Source: Sarcocystis neurona (lineage: Eukaryota; Apicomplexa; Conoidasida; Eucoccidiorida; Sarcocystidae). From it: 64,000 bases of DNA. The notes under the pieces are model-generated. The model saw only the letters and a program-made list of their open reading frames with translations. It was not told where the DNA came from and did not search any database. Of the stretch, positions 35,901 to 46,200 are shown in pieces. How positions within the stretch are numbered: the first letter of the stretch is position 1; each line of letters begins with the position of its first letter. A program made the translations under genes and the position numbers. The stretch lies in contig KL647310.1 of assembly GCA_000727475.1 (NCBI GenBank), positions 1,801,989 to 1,865,988 on the forward strand, given 5' to 3'.

Positions 35901-36764
35901 CTCCACAGTCCGCTACTCCTGCTACTGCTGTGTATACGCTAGTGCTGCTGCTCGTCTCCTCCTCCTGGTGCTGCTGCTCTTCCGACGAAAGACGCTGCGG
36001 CAACTTGGGCTGCTGTTGCGCTTTTGCTTGTGCTACTTCTGCTGCGGTGACTCCTGTTGCGCACCTTCTGCTGCACTTCTTGTTGCTGTTCTACTGTTGC
36101 TGTTCTGTTGCTGCTGTTCTGCTGCTGCGGCTTTCTCTCCTGCTAATCCTCTTCGTTCTTCTTCATTTTTTTCTTCTTTTGCTTCGCCTGCAGCAGCAGG
36201 AGCAGCCTCCAGTCGCTTACCGAGCATGGTGCGCTGCACCTCGTGATCTCCATGAGCGTTGCCTTCGCCTTCTCCCCCACGGCTGCCGCCTACCGCGTCC
36301 ACTTCGTCGATAAATAAAATGCATGCGCGCTTGCTTCTCGCCATTTGGAACAGTTCTCTCACCATCCGGGCTCCTTCTCCCACATACCTTATAGGACGAA
36401 AAGTCAAACACACACATAGCTCTCTAGCAACACATATGTATGTTCCTTCTCCCGCACGCTTGAAAGGAAGCAAAATCAAACACCCGCGTAGCTCTACAGC
36501 AACATACATACACCTATATATATATATGCATAAGGTCGTACTAGGTCCTGCTTGGGCATGCGTAAACTGTCAGGACGCTACCCCTGTCCACATCTCTCTC
36601 TCTATCTCCCCATAGACACACACAGATCTGGACGGTAATAACTGCATGCATATGTAGGTACACACGATTAACACCAGCAGTGCCCTCCTTGACGTTCCGT
36701 CCTGCCAGTTCAACAACATGCTTATGTAGTTTCCTACACCTATATATATATATATATATCGGCC

Positions 36765-36795
<31 letters not shown>

Positions 36796-39700
36796 CGCAT
36801 ACGCAAAGATATATATATATATATTGCCGGAGTAGGATCCAGACTAGCTGGTGCCTGCTTGCTGCTTCTATACAGGCTGCTTAACACACAGGAACATCGC
36901 TACACAGGCCCATAGGTACGCGGGTGCACAAACTACATATGCATACCATTCACACAATATATCTGCAGATATGTAGTATAAATACATATTAGAGATGCCG
37001 ACAGATATGTACACATATGTGGATACATGAAGAGAGTGGCACACAAGACGTGCATGCGGGCTGATCATTTGTCGCCACCTGTGGCGTAGTGTTGGACAAA
37101 ATGAAGACGGACGCCACGGGCAAAAACGTACATGCACCACGCGAGTAGTAATATGCGTCCTACTACAGTGCAGTGTATACGTTCATACAAATATGTGTAC
37201 ATATATATATATATATACATACATCCAAACACCTGTATTAACCCTTCCGCACTTATCTGCGACATCACATATATATATATATACATATACACGTACGTCT
37301 CGACGCTATCTACGCATTACGTACATACATATGCGCGTACATATAATTCACACATACGCATACATATATATATGTATACGTATAGTTTGTGATACACACA
37401 TATACCTATATAAGTATATATCGGTACTGAAGCGATTAACCTTCTCTACAAATTTATACGCTGGAAGGCACGAGCGCCAGTAGACTATGAAGAATACGTT
37501 TCACAAGCCAACGCATACCTTGTGCGCACGCAGATGCGGCGTTCTCGTACACACACACATATAACTACGTATACATACATATATATACAAGAGTATACGT
37601 CTACGTATGGAAGGATATATACATGCATATATACATCTATATATATATATATATTTTTTTTACGCACTACAATATATATATGTACATATACATACGTATA
37701 CATACTCATGGAGAGAGCACACGTACGCCTCTATCTACAAAAGTATACATATATATATGTATATATATTTTCACGCACTACTTTCTCTCTCTCTCTCTCT
37801 ACACATGTATAGCCTGGACCGTGCTTGTGATGTGGCTGTGATCCGATTGTTATGCAGGTATACATACAGACACAGACACACATAGTAACGTCCTCGTGTA
37901 TGTATCCACACAGAAAAGTATGTCTGCATATGTAGATGTTGGCGATTCTGCAGAAGAAGAGGTTAACATACTTTTGCACAAGCTCCGAACCGATGACGCA
38001 TATGAAGCATGCGTCGGTGCGGTTGGCAACAGCTCGGGCCGTCAGCGTTTTCCCCGTGCCGGGCGGGCCGTAGAGCAGCACGCCCTTCGGCGGGTCAATG
38101 CCCAGGGCCACAAAGCGCTCGGGATGCAGCAGCGGCAACTCCAAAACTTCTCGCAGTTTCTCCAGCTGCTCCTTCGCCCCTCCTACGTCGCTGTACGTCA
38201 CGTCAGGCTTCTGCACATGTACGCACGACGCAGGAGCGGCAGTCACGACCGCGGTGCCAGCACCTCACAGCCCACTCACACACACCCGACGCAGCAGCAG
38301 GAGCAGCAGGAGACCCCCCACCCGCAGCACAGGAAAGCAGCAGCAGCAGCAGATCCACCAGCAGCAGCAGAGCTACCACCAGCAGCACAGGGCAGCAGCA
38401 CCAGCAGCACAACCACCACCAGCAGCACGGCGGCGCAGCAGGAGCAGCAGACCAGCACAAATGCAGCAGCAGCAAGACAACTTACAGACGGGCGGCAGCA
38501 GTAGCACCGCGCTGGCACAGCGGAGCCCCACTCACACGCCACAGCGCCGCCGGAACAGCAGCGCGGACTACATCCCTGCAGCAGCAGCGGCAGAAGCGAC
38601 GAGGCTGCCCCGAAGACAGAAGCAGCACCACCGCGAGACGCAGCCAGCGCGCAGCTGGACCAGCGACACCCGCAGCAGAGCAGCAACAGCAGAGCAGCCA
38701 CAGCACAGTAGCACCAGCAGCGAGGCAGGAATGCGCACGCCCCGGACACGGTGGAAAGAAAAGGCAGCAGCAAAACTTGACGAGACACACAAACAGCGGG
38801 ACAGTCACCGTAAAGAGGAGCAGCGAAGGCGCAGCAACGGCAACAGCCGTCGCGCAGCACTGTCGCACGTGGACAGGTGCAGTGGTTTAGCAGCATCCGC
38901 CGCGAGTACTGGTCGTGCTGGTACCAAGTGCGCTGCACCGCGCCATAAAGAATACGTCTGTTACCTGCTATTTTGCAGAGAATACGCGGCAGCACCTCAC
39001 TTCACAAATTCTACGGATATATGCAAACTCCACGACTACGTACAGACGTACACACACATATATCGATAGACACGCCGACATATACGTGTATATATATGTT
39101 TGTACACACAGACGTACGGAGAGAGCCTGGATCTGGTGCTGCTGCTGCTTTTTTTGTGTATCTCCTGTCTGCTGCTGCTGTTGCATCTGCGGCTGCTGCT
39201 GCGGCTCCCTGGTCTGCTGTCGCGCTGCAGCTGCGACGACGCACCTCTTCGACGGTCATCATTGTGACGGTGGGGTCAATTTTGGGCGGCAGGGGAATTT
39301 GAATTTTGTATTTATTCCGGTCGACCCTGCAGCAATCCATGCATGCAGCAACCTACGCATGCAGCAATTTGTGCATGCGGCAACTTATGCATGCAGCAAC
39401 TAGTGCGTGTGGCAACTTATGCATGCGGCAACTTACGCGTGCAGCAACCCACGCAAGTCTGCCACTGAGCGGACGCGCGAGCTGGACGCCCTCGCTGTTG
39501 CATGCAGGCCTCAGGCACTGCAGGCACCCCGGCCGTCCAGCACGCGCGTACTACCCCACTCTTTGCTGGCAGACCACCTACGCATGCAGGGGATCGACAG
39601 GAACGCCAACCCGCAGCACGACCTCTCAGCCCGTGGCGCTGTCTCTGCTGCAGCAGCAGCGCGTGTCTGCCTGAGTTGCCACCCGACCGCAGAAGAAACT

Positions 39701-42700
39701 CTTGCTGTGTGGCCCCCACACACGAACCACATGCTGCGCAGACATGGTCCGTAGACCCACACCACGCTGGTTACGTGGACAAGAACTAGCCAGAAATCTA
39801 CAGTTCATCCGCGCGTAGCACCTCCGCAGAAACATTATGTGTATGTCTTGAGCCCCTTCTTCTCTCCTTCACCTTCTCTCTACCTAACAGTATATGCATG
39901 CACCCTATTACATCTATATCTATCCGCTTCCCTTTCCTTTCCTCTCTCTCTATATATTTCCCTCCTTGCCTACACATACACGCATACACACATATATGTC
40001 TCTCTTCTTCTCTCTGTGCCCCTGGACGCATGCTTGAACATGCTTTTCTCTGACTTTCTCCTGCTTTCGTCTTCGTCTTCATCAGACTCCACTTCTGCTC
40101 CTCTCGTGTCTTCACGTCTTCTTCTGTGTTGAAGAGCTCACCCTACACGCATGCCTTCTTCAATGTCTACTGCTGCGACTTTGTCCCCCAGGCCGACTAC
40201 AAATTTGGCGATCTGCTTGACGTTGATAATATATTTTGGCTCCTCGTCCTCCGCGCCGCCGTAGTTGAACGGAGATCCAGCAGCGTTGCTGCTGTTGCTA
40301 CTGTTGCCGCTGTTGCTGGCGCTGCTGTTGCCGGCGCTGTTGCTGGCCCTGCTGTTGGCGCTGCTGGTGTTGCTGGCAGCGCTGTTCGCGGTGCTATTCG
40401 CGGTGCCGTTCGCGGTGGTGTTGGCGCTGCTGTTGGCGCTGCTGTTGCTACTTCCTGCTGCTGCCCCGGGCGGCGGCGGCGTTGTTGCGACTCCTCCTCC
40501 TCCCCCCGCTCCTCCATCTCCTGCTCCTCCGGGTCCTTCTGCTCCTGTCGCTGCTGCAGTGCCCGCGGCGTCCGTTCCGCTGCGTTGCTGCTGCTGCTGC
40601 TCCTGCTCCGCAGTCGTCGTGCTGGTGCCGCCTTCTCCTGCTGCTGTTCCACTACTGCTGCTCTGCACAGAACTGCCAGAGCTCTCCCTGCCAGAGGTCT
40701 CCCTGCCACCCGCTCCCGCTCCCCCGCCTGCTGCTGCTGCTTCTCCTCCTGCTGCCGCTGCTCCTCCTCCTCCTTTCCTGCCGTTTTTGTTGGATCCAGG
40801 TGGGTAGATGATCTTCGTGCAGCGAGCGACCTGCAGGGGCTGCTCCTGCATCAGCTGCTTATCTGCCGCCAAGTCCCACTGCGACGGCGGGCACAGCCCT
40901 GTGTCGCTCTCTCTAACCCCACACAGCTTGCTGATCTGCGTCGTCAACTTTGTTATATCTGCGTCCACCGTTTTGATCGCTGTCGCGTACGGAGATAAAC
41001 CCTGCAGCACGCCCCCAGCAACCCAACAGCAGGAGCAGCAAGTGAAGAAGCACCAGCAGCAGCAAATGAAGAAGCAGCAGCAGTAGCAGCAAGTAAAGAG
41101 GTACCAGCAGCAGCAGCAAATGAAAAAACAGCAGTAGTGCTCGCTTCCGCACACCTACAGCAGCAGCAGCGGCAGCGAACGGTGCAGCAGCAAAAGCAGC
41201 AGCTCCAGTCGCCCGGACGCCCCCCAACAGCAGCAACGCGCACGCGTGCGCAGGAGCAGCGGCTAACATTTTTACAGCTGCAACAGGAGCAGCAGCGAGT
41301 GAGGCAGTCGCAGGTAAGCCGCGGCAGCTGCAGCAGGAGTGGCCGCGGCCCGCCCGGCAGCAGCACCGCGCCCTGCAGACGACTTCCACGCGGAGGAAGA
41401 AGCCGCGACCAGGAAGCAGCAGAAATGCAAGAGAACCACGTCGAAGGGCACAAGTACACGCAGCAGCAGCACAAGCTACGCAACAAAGCTCGACCCACGC
41501 AGGCCGCAGACAGAGAGCACAGGCCGAAGAACATGGAGGCAAAGACAGCAGGAAGTAGAAAGAAGAGGCAGGTGGTGAGTCGCGGCCATGCAGCGGCACA
41601 AAAAACAAGCCCCGTACCTGCTCCAAACCGAGCAACACACATACAAAACTGACTTGATTTTCTCTATCTTCATTCACGCGCGTACGGGTTATAGTGCTTC
41701 ACATATATATATGTAAACACAGGGAAAAACAGGCACGGCAACACATGTATATATGTACACACACGTGTACACACAGAGACAGAGAGACACAGGCAGGAAC
41801 GCCAGCGTGTATTTAGATATATTTGCATGCATATACGTATATATATAGAGAGAGAATGGGAAACAAAAAAGACAAGATACATATTAGATACACATTTACT
41901 ATATATACCTATATAGGGAGAGGAAGAGATTTGGCGACCTACAAATCTGCACGCATTTACGCAAAGGTAGATAGAGACACAGAGCGATATGGCTGGCGTC
42001 ACGCGTTGGGGCGGCACTGCCAGCAGTCGAGGAGAATACGGAACACCTGATTTTGGTAGAAAACAGAAAATATGGCATCGCTACGTCCTCTCCTTTCACA
42101 AGCAGCCGCGTGAGATTTGCGTACCCTCTGCTGCGCGTGCTACACCACTTGCAGCATACTAGAACTGCCGCAGGAGAACACACGGATATATCTGCACACA
42201 GGGAGACGTGAGATACATACAGACAGATATACCAATATAAATACGTATGAATATACACCGACATACACAGTACACACGTATGCAACTGGAACTGCAAATA
42301 TATATATATATATATATGTAGTCCACGTACATATAGAAAAGACGATAATGAATGCATGCACTACCATACGGTGGACCCCTTTCCTGCTGGTGACACTCAC
42401 GTACGGAGGAGCTACGTAACCGCACTGCAGTAGCAAATACCCGTAGAACTTTTCATAACGTATTATATGTTTGCATGAATATCTTGCACAATAAATGTTC
42501 ACACTTATATACGTATACACGTATACCTACAGAAACGCCCATGTCAGTCCTCGTACACCCATATCCGCATACATATATATATATATATACTTATATTTAT
42601 GTACATATGTGTAGCCCTGCACTGACACCCCCTTAAGGAATCGTGACAATTTATACGTATATATATACACGTACGTACACAAATACTAATATACGTTTTC

Positions 42701-43299
42701 AGATATATATATATATATATATGTATATATGTAGAGAGAGAATGCACGTACTTACAGGCCTGCACTGAAAGATATGAGGAGAATGACGAGGCGACATATA
42801 TATATATATATACGTGCGGTCTCCCTCATAGAAAACACTATATTTGAATGTATATATACACATATGAGAATATACGTATACGTCAAGTCAGACACGCGCA
42901 GGAAATAACGACTGTACAGAGGCCATCTGTAATGTACGCACATGTAGTCACGCCCTCAGGCACAGTGTAACTTAAACGTATACACATATATATATATATA
43001 TGTATATATGCGTGTCAAGGAAGACACATACGTATATATACGTGCCAAGGGAGACACACGTATACATACATATACACGCATGCCAACGGAGACACATATC
43101 TATATGTGTATGCATGCCAAGGGAGACTTACGTATGATTTGAGGATGGTGATATCGGCCTCATCAAGCGGAATCGCTTTCTTCTTTTCCTCTTCATCTTC
43201 CTCCTTCATATCTTTCTTCTGCTGCTTCTTCTCCGCGCCTTTTTTGTCCTGCTGTTCCTCCTGAGTGGCCGCTGCCGCAGGCCGCTTCTCGTTTGCCAT
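31027..43299 (-). CDS. RPT1: 26S proteasome regulatory AAA-ATPase subunit RPT1 (PSMC2), complete, eight exons
   Basis: RPT1 is one of six ATPases in the base ring of the 19S particle; it unfolds ubiquitinated substrates and threads them into the 20S core, in cytosol and nucleus. Exons, in transcript order: 43299-43132, 41001-40142, 39326-39245, 38210-37972, 36387-36221, 34561-34416, 32684-32526, 31122-31027. They sum to 1917 nt (638 residues plus stop) with every junction phase-consistent. Family landmarks read straight through: ESDTGL and WDLAADKQ near the N terminus, YIINVKQ of the OB fold, [10 protein letters not shown], Walker A GPPGTGKT (residues 418-425), Walker B ILFIDE (473-478), arginine-finger region RPGRLDR (538-544), and C terminus KYMVYN. 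The usual length is about 430 residues; the excess is mainly a low-complexity insertion at residues ~131-306. The start codon at 43299 gives a Lys/Glu-rich N terminus. All seven introns (0.8-2.1 kb) are filled with triplet or TA/CA repeats. The identity with RPT1 rather than RPT2-6 rests on near-colinear sequence over all exons. Confidence 0.97.
31860..32420. repeat. RPT1: (CA)n/(TA)n microsatellite in RPT1 intron 7
   Basis: Long ACACAC/ATACAT runs; open frames here are Tyr/His/Thr or Val/Cys/Tyr-rich by composition only. Confidence 0.85.
32526..32684 (-). CDS. RPT1: RPT1 exon 7
   Basis: 159 nt (53 codons, phase 0 on both sides) encoding [19 protein letters not shown] through AIRARKK. The acceptor CTCTGCAG is consensus. 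The only donor that keeps the family spacing into exon 8 is AAG|GCAAGT, a GC-type donor; the nearby GT would leave the wrong phase. Confidence 0.94.
32679..33190 (-). repeat. RPT1: Four degenerate copies of the RPT1 exon 7 acceptor region
   Basis: Equivalent segments start at 32679 (real), 32827, 33034 and 33157 on the + strand. In sense orientation they read GACTGCTCTGCAG|GGCAGG, GACTGCTCTTTGCGACAGG, GACTGCTTCACAG|CGCAGC and GACTGCTGTTCAG|GGCAGG. They are separated by TA/CA runs. Confidence 0.75.
34416..34561 (-). CDS. RPT1: RPT1 exon 6 (sensor/arginine-finger region)
   Basis: 146 nt encoding [20 protein letters not shown], the [20 protein letters not shown] stretch and GLPDLE. It completes the Glu codon split by intron 5 and ends in phase 0 at GTAAAA. 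The upstream intron 5 contains the 35231-35715 assembly gap. Confidence 0.96.
35231..35715. other. RPT1: Assembly gap (485 N) in RPT1 intron 5
   Basis: Unknown bases between two (TA)n tracts. It does not touch any RPT1 exon. Open frames drawn through the Ns are meaningless. Confidence 0.99.
36221..36387 (-). CDS. RPT1: RPT1 exon 5 (Walker B)
   Basis: 167 nt encoding [13 protein letters not shown] through EVQRTML, with Walker [10 protein letters not shown]. Acceptor is TATAAG, weak in pyrimidines; donor GTAAGC in phase 1. The acceptor and first codons are duplicated 72 bp upstream in the intron, where the copy reads AGEGT instead of VGEGA. Confidence 0.95.
36373..36515 (-). repeat. RPT1: 72-bp duplication of the RPT1 exon 5 acceptor region
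   Basis: CCTTCTCCC starts at 36373 and 36445 on the + strand, with matching flanks (AAGTCAAACAC / AAATCAAACAC and TAGCTCT). The upstream copy translates as AGEGT where the exon has VGEGA. Confidence 0.75.
37972..38210 (-). CDS. RPT1: RPT1 exon 4 (Walker A)
   Basis: 239 nt encoding [15 protein letters not shown] through SELVQK, including the P-loop GPPGTGKT. Acceptor is ATGTGCAG. The donor is read as GTATGT inside a Lys-Tyr-Val codon run, so exon 4 ends in phase 2 and exon 5 restores K-Y-V-G-E-G exactly as in the family. Confidence 0.95.
39245..39326 (-). CDS. RPT1: RPT1 exon 3
   Basis: 82 nt encoding [20 protein letters not shown] and MMTVEE, a near-invariant RPT1 block. Acceptor TTGCTGCAG sits at the edge of an array of 16-bp repeats in intron 2; donor GTGCGT. 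Enters with one base to finish a Gly codon and leaves in phase 0. Confidence 0.95.
39327..39457 (-). repeat. RPT1: Eight 16-bp repeats with TGCATGC core at the RPT1 exon 3 acceptor
   Basis: + strand units AGCAACTTATGCATGC with variants, 16 bp each. The innermost unit supplies the TTGCTGCAG acceptor of exon 3. Confidence 0.8.
40142..41001 (-). CDS. RPT1: RPT1 exon 2 with large low-complexity insertion
   Basis: 860 nt, entering in phase 0 after CTGCAG and leaving in phase 2 at GTGAGC. The first part (to about 40800) encodes the conserved N-terminal helix and the block [12 protein letters not shown]. The last part (from about 40255) encodes [16 protein letters not shown] and EEGMRV. Between them lie about 176 residues of Gly/Ala, then Ser/Gln, then Asn/Ser/Ala/Thr repeats absent from yeast and human RPT1. 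The insertion keeps the frame exactly, and the conserved sequence resumes without loss. Confidence 0.95.
43012..43134 (-). repeat. RPT1: Four copies of the RPT1 exon 1 donor flank
   Basis: Units of about 30-36 bp with + strand core GCCAAGGGAGACACA. In sense orientation the real unit is GTAAGTCTCCCTTGGCATGC; the others read GTGTCTCC(G/C)TTGGCA or GTCTTCCTTGACA. Confidence 0.75.
43132..43299 (-). CDS. RPT1: RPT1 exon 1 (start codon, 56 codons)
   Basis: Begins with ATG (complement of 43297-43299) and encodes MANEKRP followed by a Gln/Lys/Glu-rich stretch, then [13 protein letters not shown], matching the family's LDEGDIALLKTY block. It ends in phase 0 at a consensus donor GTAAGT (43126-43131). 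The donor flank is the last of four degenerate tandem copies running down to about 43012. Confidence 0.95.
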
Positions 43300-46200
43300 T
43301 GTGAGAGAGAAAAAAGAAAACGGAGGGCCTCCTCTCCTTGTCCCTGCAGCTTTTCCTGCATGCGCCAGGTGTCGACAGCTGTGTCTCCTGCTGTTCCTCT
43401 CACCGGTTACTTCTCTCTGCTGCTGTCGGTGCTGCTCCCCTCCCGCTTCTCCGTGCTGCTCCTGCTGCTGCTGCCGCGCTCTTCTCCTTTCTGCAGGTGA
43501 CGATCCCAGAACGCAGGAGGTGCTGCTGGTACGAAGCTCAATGTCTCTATTTGTGGAACCTCCCGGGCTTCCCTGCCGCTGTTCCTCTGTCTCAGGTGCA
43601 CGCGCTGCGCTGCCGCCTCCTGCTGCTCTCTCTCCGACGGTCACGCACGTGCCTCCTCTGCCCCTGTGCCCTCCCGGTGCTGCTGCGCAGGGCGCTCGCC
43701 ACCCGTGTTGGTCTCTTGCTGCCCTGCGTTCACACTGTACTATTAATTCAGCGCATATATTCTCTCTAGAGTAAACATCAACGGCAACCGCTGTGTACGT
43801 ATACACACATATGCGACAATAAACGTATATACATATAGGATAGTATATGTGTGTAAATGCATATAATCTTCTGTCGGTTTGTCCACGTGTTACACGAGAA
43901 TACAACAATATGGAAGAAGTTTATATCCGAATTCACAAAAAATATTACCAACACGACTACTGAGAGAGGCCACGCAGTTGTGCCCGCAGCTGCTCCTGCA
44001 GTCCGTGAAGTCTACCCGTCGAAGGCAGCGCAGCAACAGACAGCCAGTCTGGTGCTTCTCCCTGCTCGACTGGGGTACTGCCCCCTGTGCTGCAACTTGG
44101 CGAACCGGCACAAGGTAAAAACCCACCCTACTTGCAGTGACACCAGACATATGTATCGTTGTTCACATATATATACATATATATAGAGAGATATATGTGG
44201 ACCTCACGTCCCGTGGCTGACGGTGGAAGAGTGAGCACCTGCGTGCCTTATCAACCACTTGTCAGCATGGAGAAAATCTCCATCCACACGGTGCACATAA
44301 GAATTTACCGCAATCTGGAGCGGAAGAATTCCGATATCAAGGGCATACCGAAGTACACATACATATATGTGTGTGGGTGTATGTATGTATGTATGTGTGT
44401 GTAGCTTCTGGAACTAGCAGGCTGTTGCTGCTGTAAACACACAAATGTACGTATACACGTGTACGGGCCCGCACACCACGAGATAGCTGCGAGCATCGAG
44501 ATATGCTGCAGGCAGTAAGCGTTGAGAGACAAGACAGTGATATGTCGTCGAAAGGGCAGGAAGGATGATGGACCGGGAATATTCGCTAGCACTTAACGTG
44601 TCTGTGCCTATATTTATAACTTAAATAATTAAAAAGATTTACACCTAATGTTGCACGATGTCCGTCTTCTTCAAAATAGATGAAAAGGTGAACTGTCAGG
44701 AATGCAAGCGATTCCATAAACTTCCGCTTTTGCGACAGTGAGCACGCCAGCAGACAAAGAGATGTAGGAATGCAAACACATGTACCTTTATGTGTGTATG
44801 TATGGGAGTGCATATTTATATATTTATGTAGATGCGTTACTTGAGGGTCAGCGAGATAGGTGTAGAGTAATAGAGCAAAAGAGGGTCAGAGAACGAGCGC
44901 GAAAGGTACGCACGGAGGTGCGCGCGCGCGTGCGGTGTACGTACACCGTAGATCTCTTCCAGCACGAGTGTCTCCCACAACAACCGTGTTGCGCGTAGTA
45001 CGCGGGAGTGGAGAAATGATAGCACTGAGCAAGAAAGAAGCATTAAAGAAGCAGTCCACGACGCGCGAAGAGGAACGACGAAAGTACGGACGCGCGATGG
45101 GATGTTGCTGAACGTGACACAGAAGGGAGGGGCTGCGCGTGGAGTACGTACACCGCAGTGCAGCGGCCGCAGCGCGCCGTTCACAGAGCAACAGGCAGAA
45201 TGTCGGTTCGGCACCTTTACCAGACTACTGACATGAATGCGAGGGATATAAATCGAGTGACATCAGAAGGACGACATGCGTTAAATATGGTTCTGCTGCT
45301 ACACCGACGGTGGTCCGTCGTCTGCATCTTGCGTTTCCGAAGGGTACTGCGGCGGCGTTGGAGGATGTCGCAGACAGAAAAAGACAGAGGAGAAGGGCCG
45401 GAAATGAAAAAACACGATATGGATACTGAAGACGAAAGGAAGAGGAGCCTTTGACACAAGAAGATGAGGAAAGAGTTTTCTTTGCGCCCCGCGCAGTGTG
45501 CCGTATAGTCTGTTGCCCCTCTAGTAACGCGCCATTTTGGTACAGCTCTATACGCGCTCGTTTTTGCGTCCGCTTCGTCCTGCTGCTGTTGCTTTTCCTG
45601 CAGCTGCTGGTGTCCCGTTGCTACCGAGTGCGAGATCTCTCCAGTTCTCTTCTGCGCTGTCTTCTGCCGTTCTGCAGCCCGTGCTCCTGCGGCTGCAGTA
45701 CTGTTCTGGTGCTGCTCTCCCGCGGTCGGGTCCTGCGCTACCGCGTAGAGCAGCGGCACCCTATTGCTGCCACTCCCGCTGCTGCGATTGCTGCTGTCTA
45801 GGCTGCTGTTACAGCTGCCGTTGCTGCTGTTACTGGTCCGGCTGGTGCCGGTACCATTGCGCGCCGGCGCGCCTGCATGCGCCGCTATCCGCTGCGCTGA
45901 GGAGGGTAGGAGAGTAGTATATGCCGGGGCTGCACACAGCAACAGCATTACGGAAAACGACGCCTCTGGCGCAGCTGCAGAAACATTGCCATAAAGCTCG
46001 TGTACAGTCACCCCTTTCACGTGTAGCCCTATATATGCAGAAATCCTGGTACGAACCTTTCGAGCAGCAGCCTTCCACTATATATATATATATACACATA
46101 CAGGTTACGTTCCGGGACACGTTACTGCTCGTGTTTGTGTATGTATGTGTGTAAGCATATACACATATATTTATATATATATATATATACATATAGCCTG

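Noticed and set aside
35134..36246. Frames running through the 485-N gap
   Set aside because: Ns hide stops; the sequence on both sides is (TA)n and RPT1 intron/exon on the other strand.
38009..39069. Long + strand frames (about 290-320 codons) opposite RPT1
   Set aside because: They lie across RPT1 exon 4 and intron 3 and are open because CAG tracts lack stops in several frames; the minus-strand gene explains the region.
39327..39457. Possible CRISPR-like array of 16-bp repeats
   Set aside because: Units are directly adjacent without spacers and lie in a eukaryotic intron; it is a minisatellite.
41137..41652. 171-codon + strand Gln-rich frame
   Set aside because: It lies in RPT1 intron 1 and is a CAG shadow; sense-strand CTG repeats explain it.
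31027..43299. RPT1 as a pseudogene because introns are repeat-filled
   Set aside because: All eight exons are in phase, all catalytic motifs are intact and no internal stop is present.
45217..46020. 267-codon minus frame
   Set aside because: It begins with GTG and the opposite strand has competing open frames; no domain was recognised.
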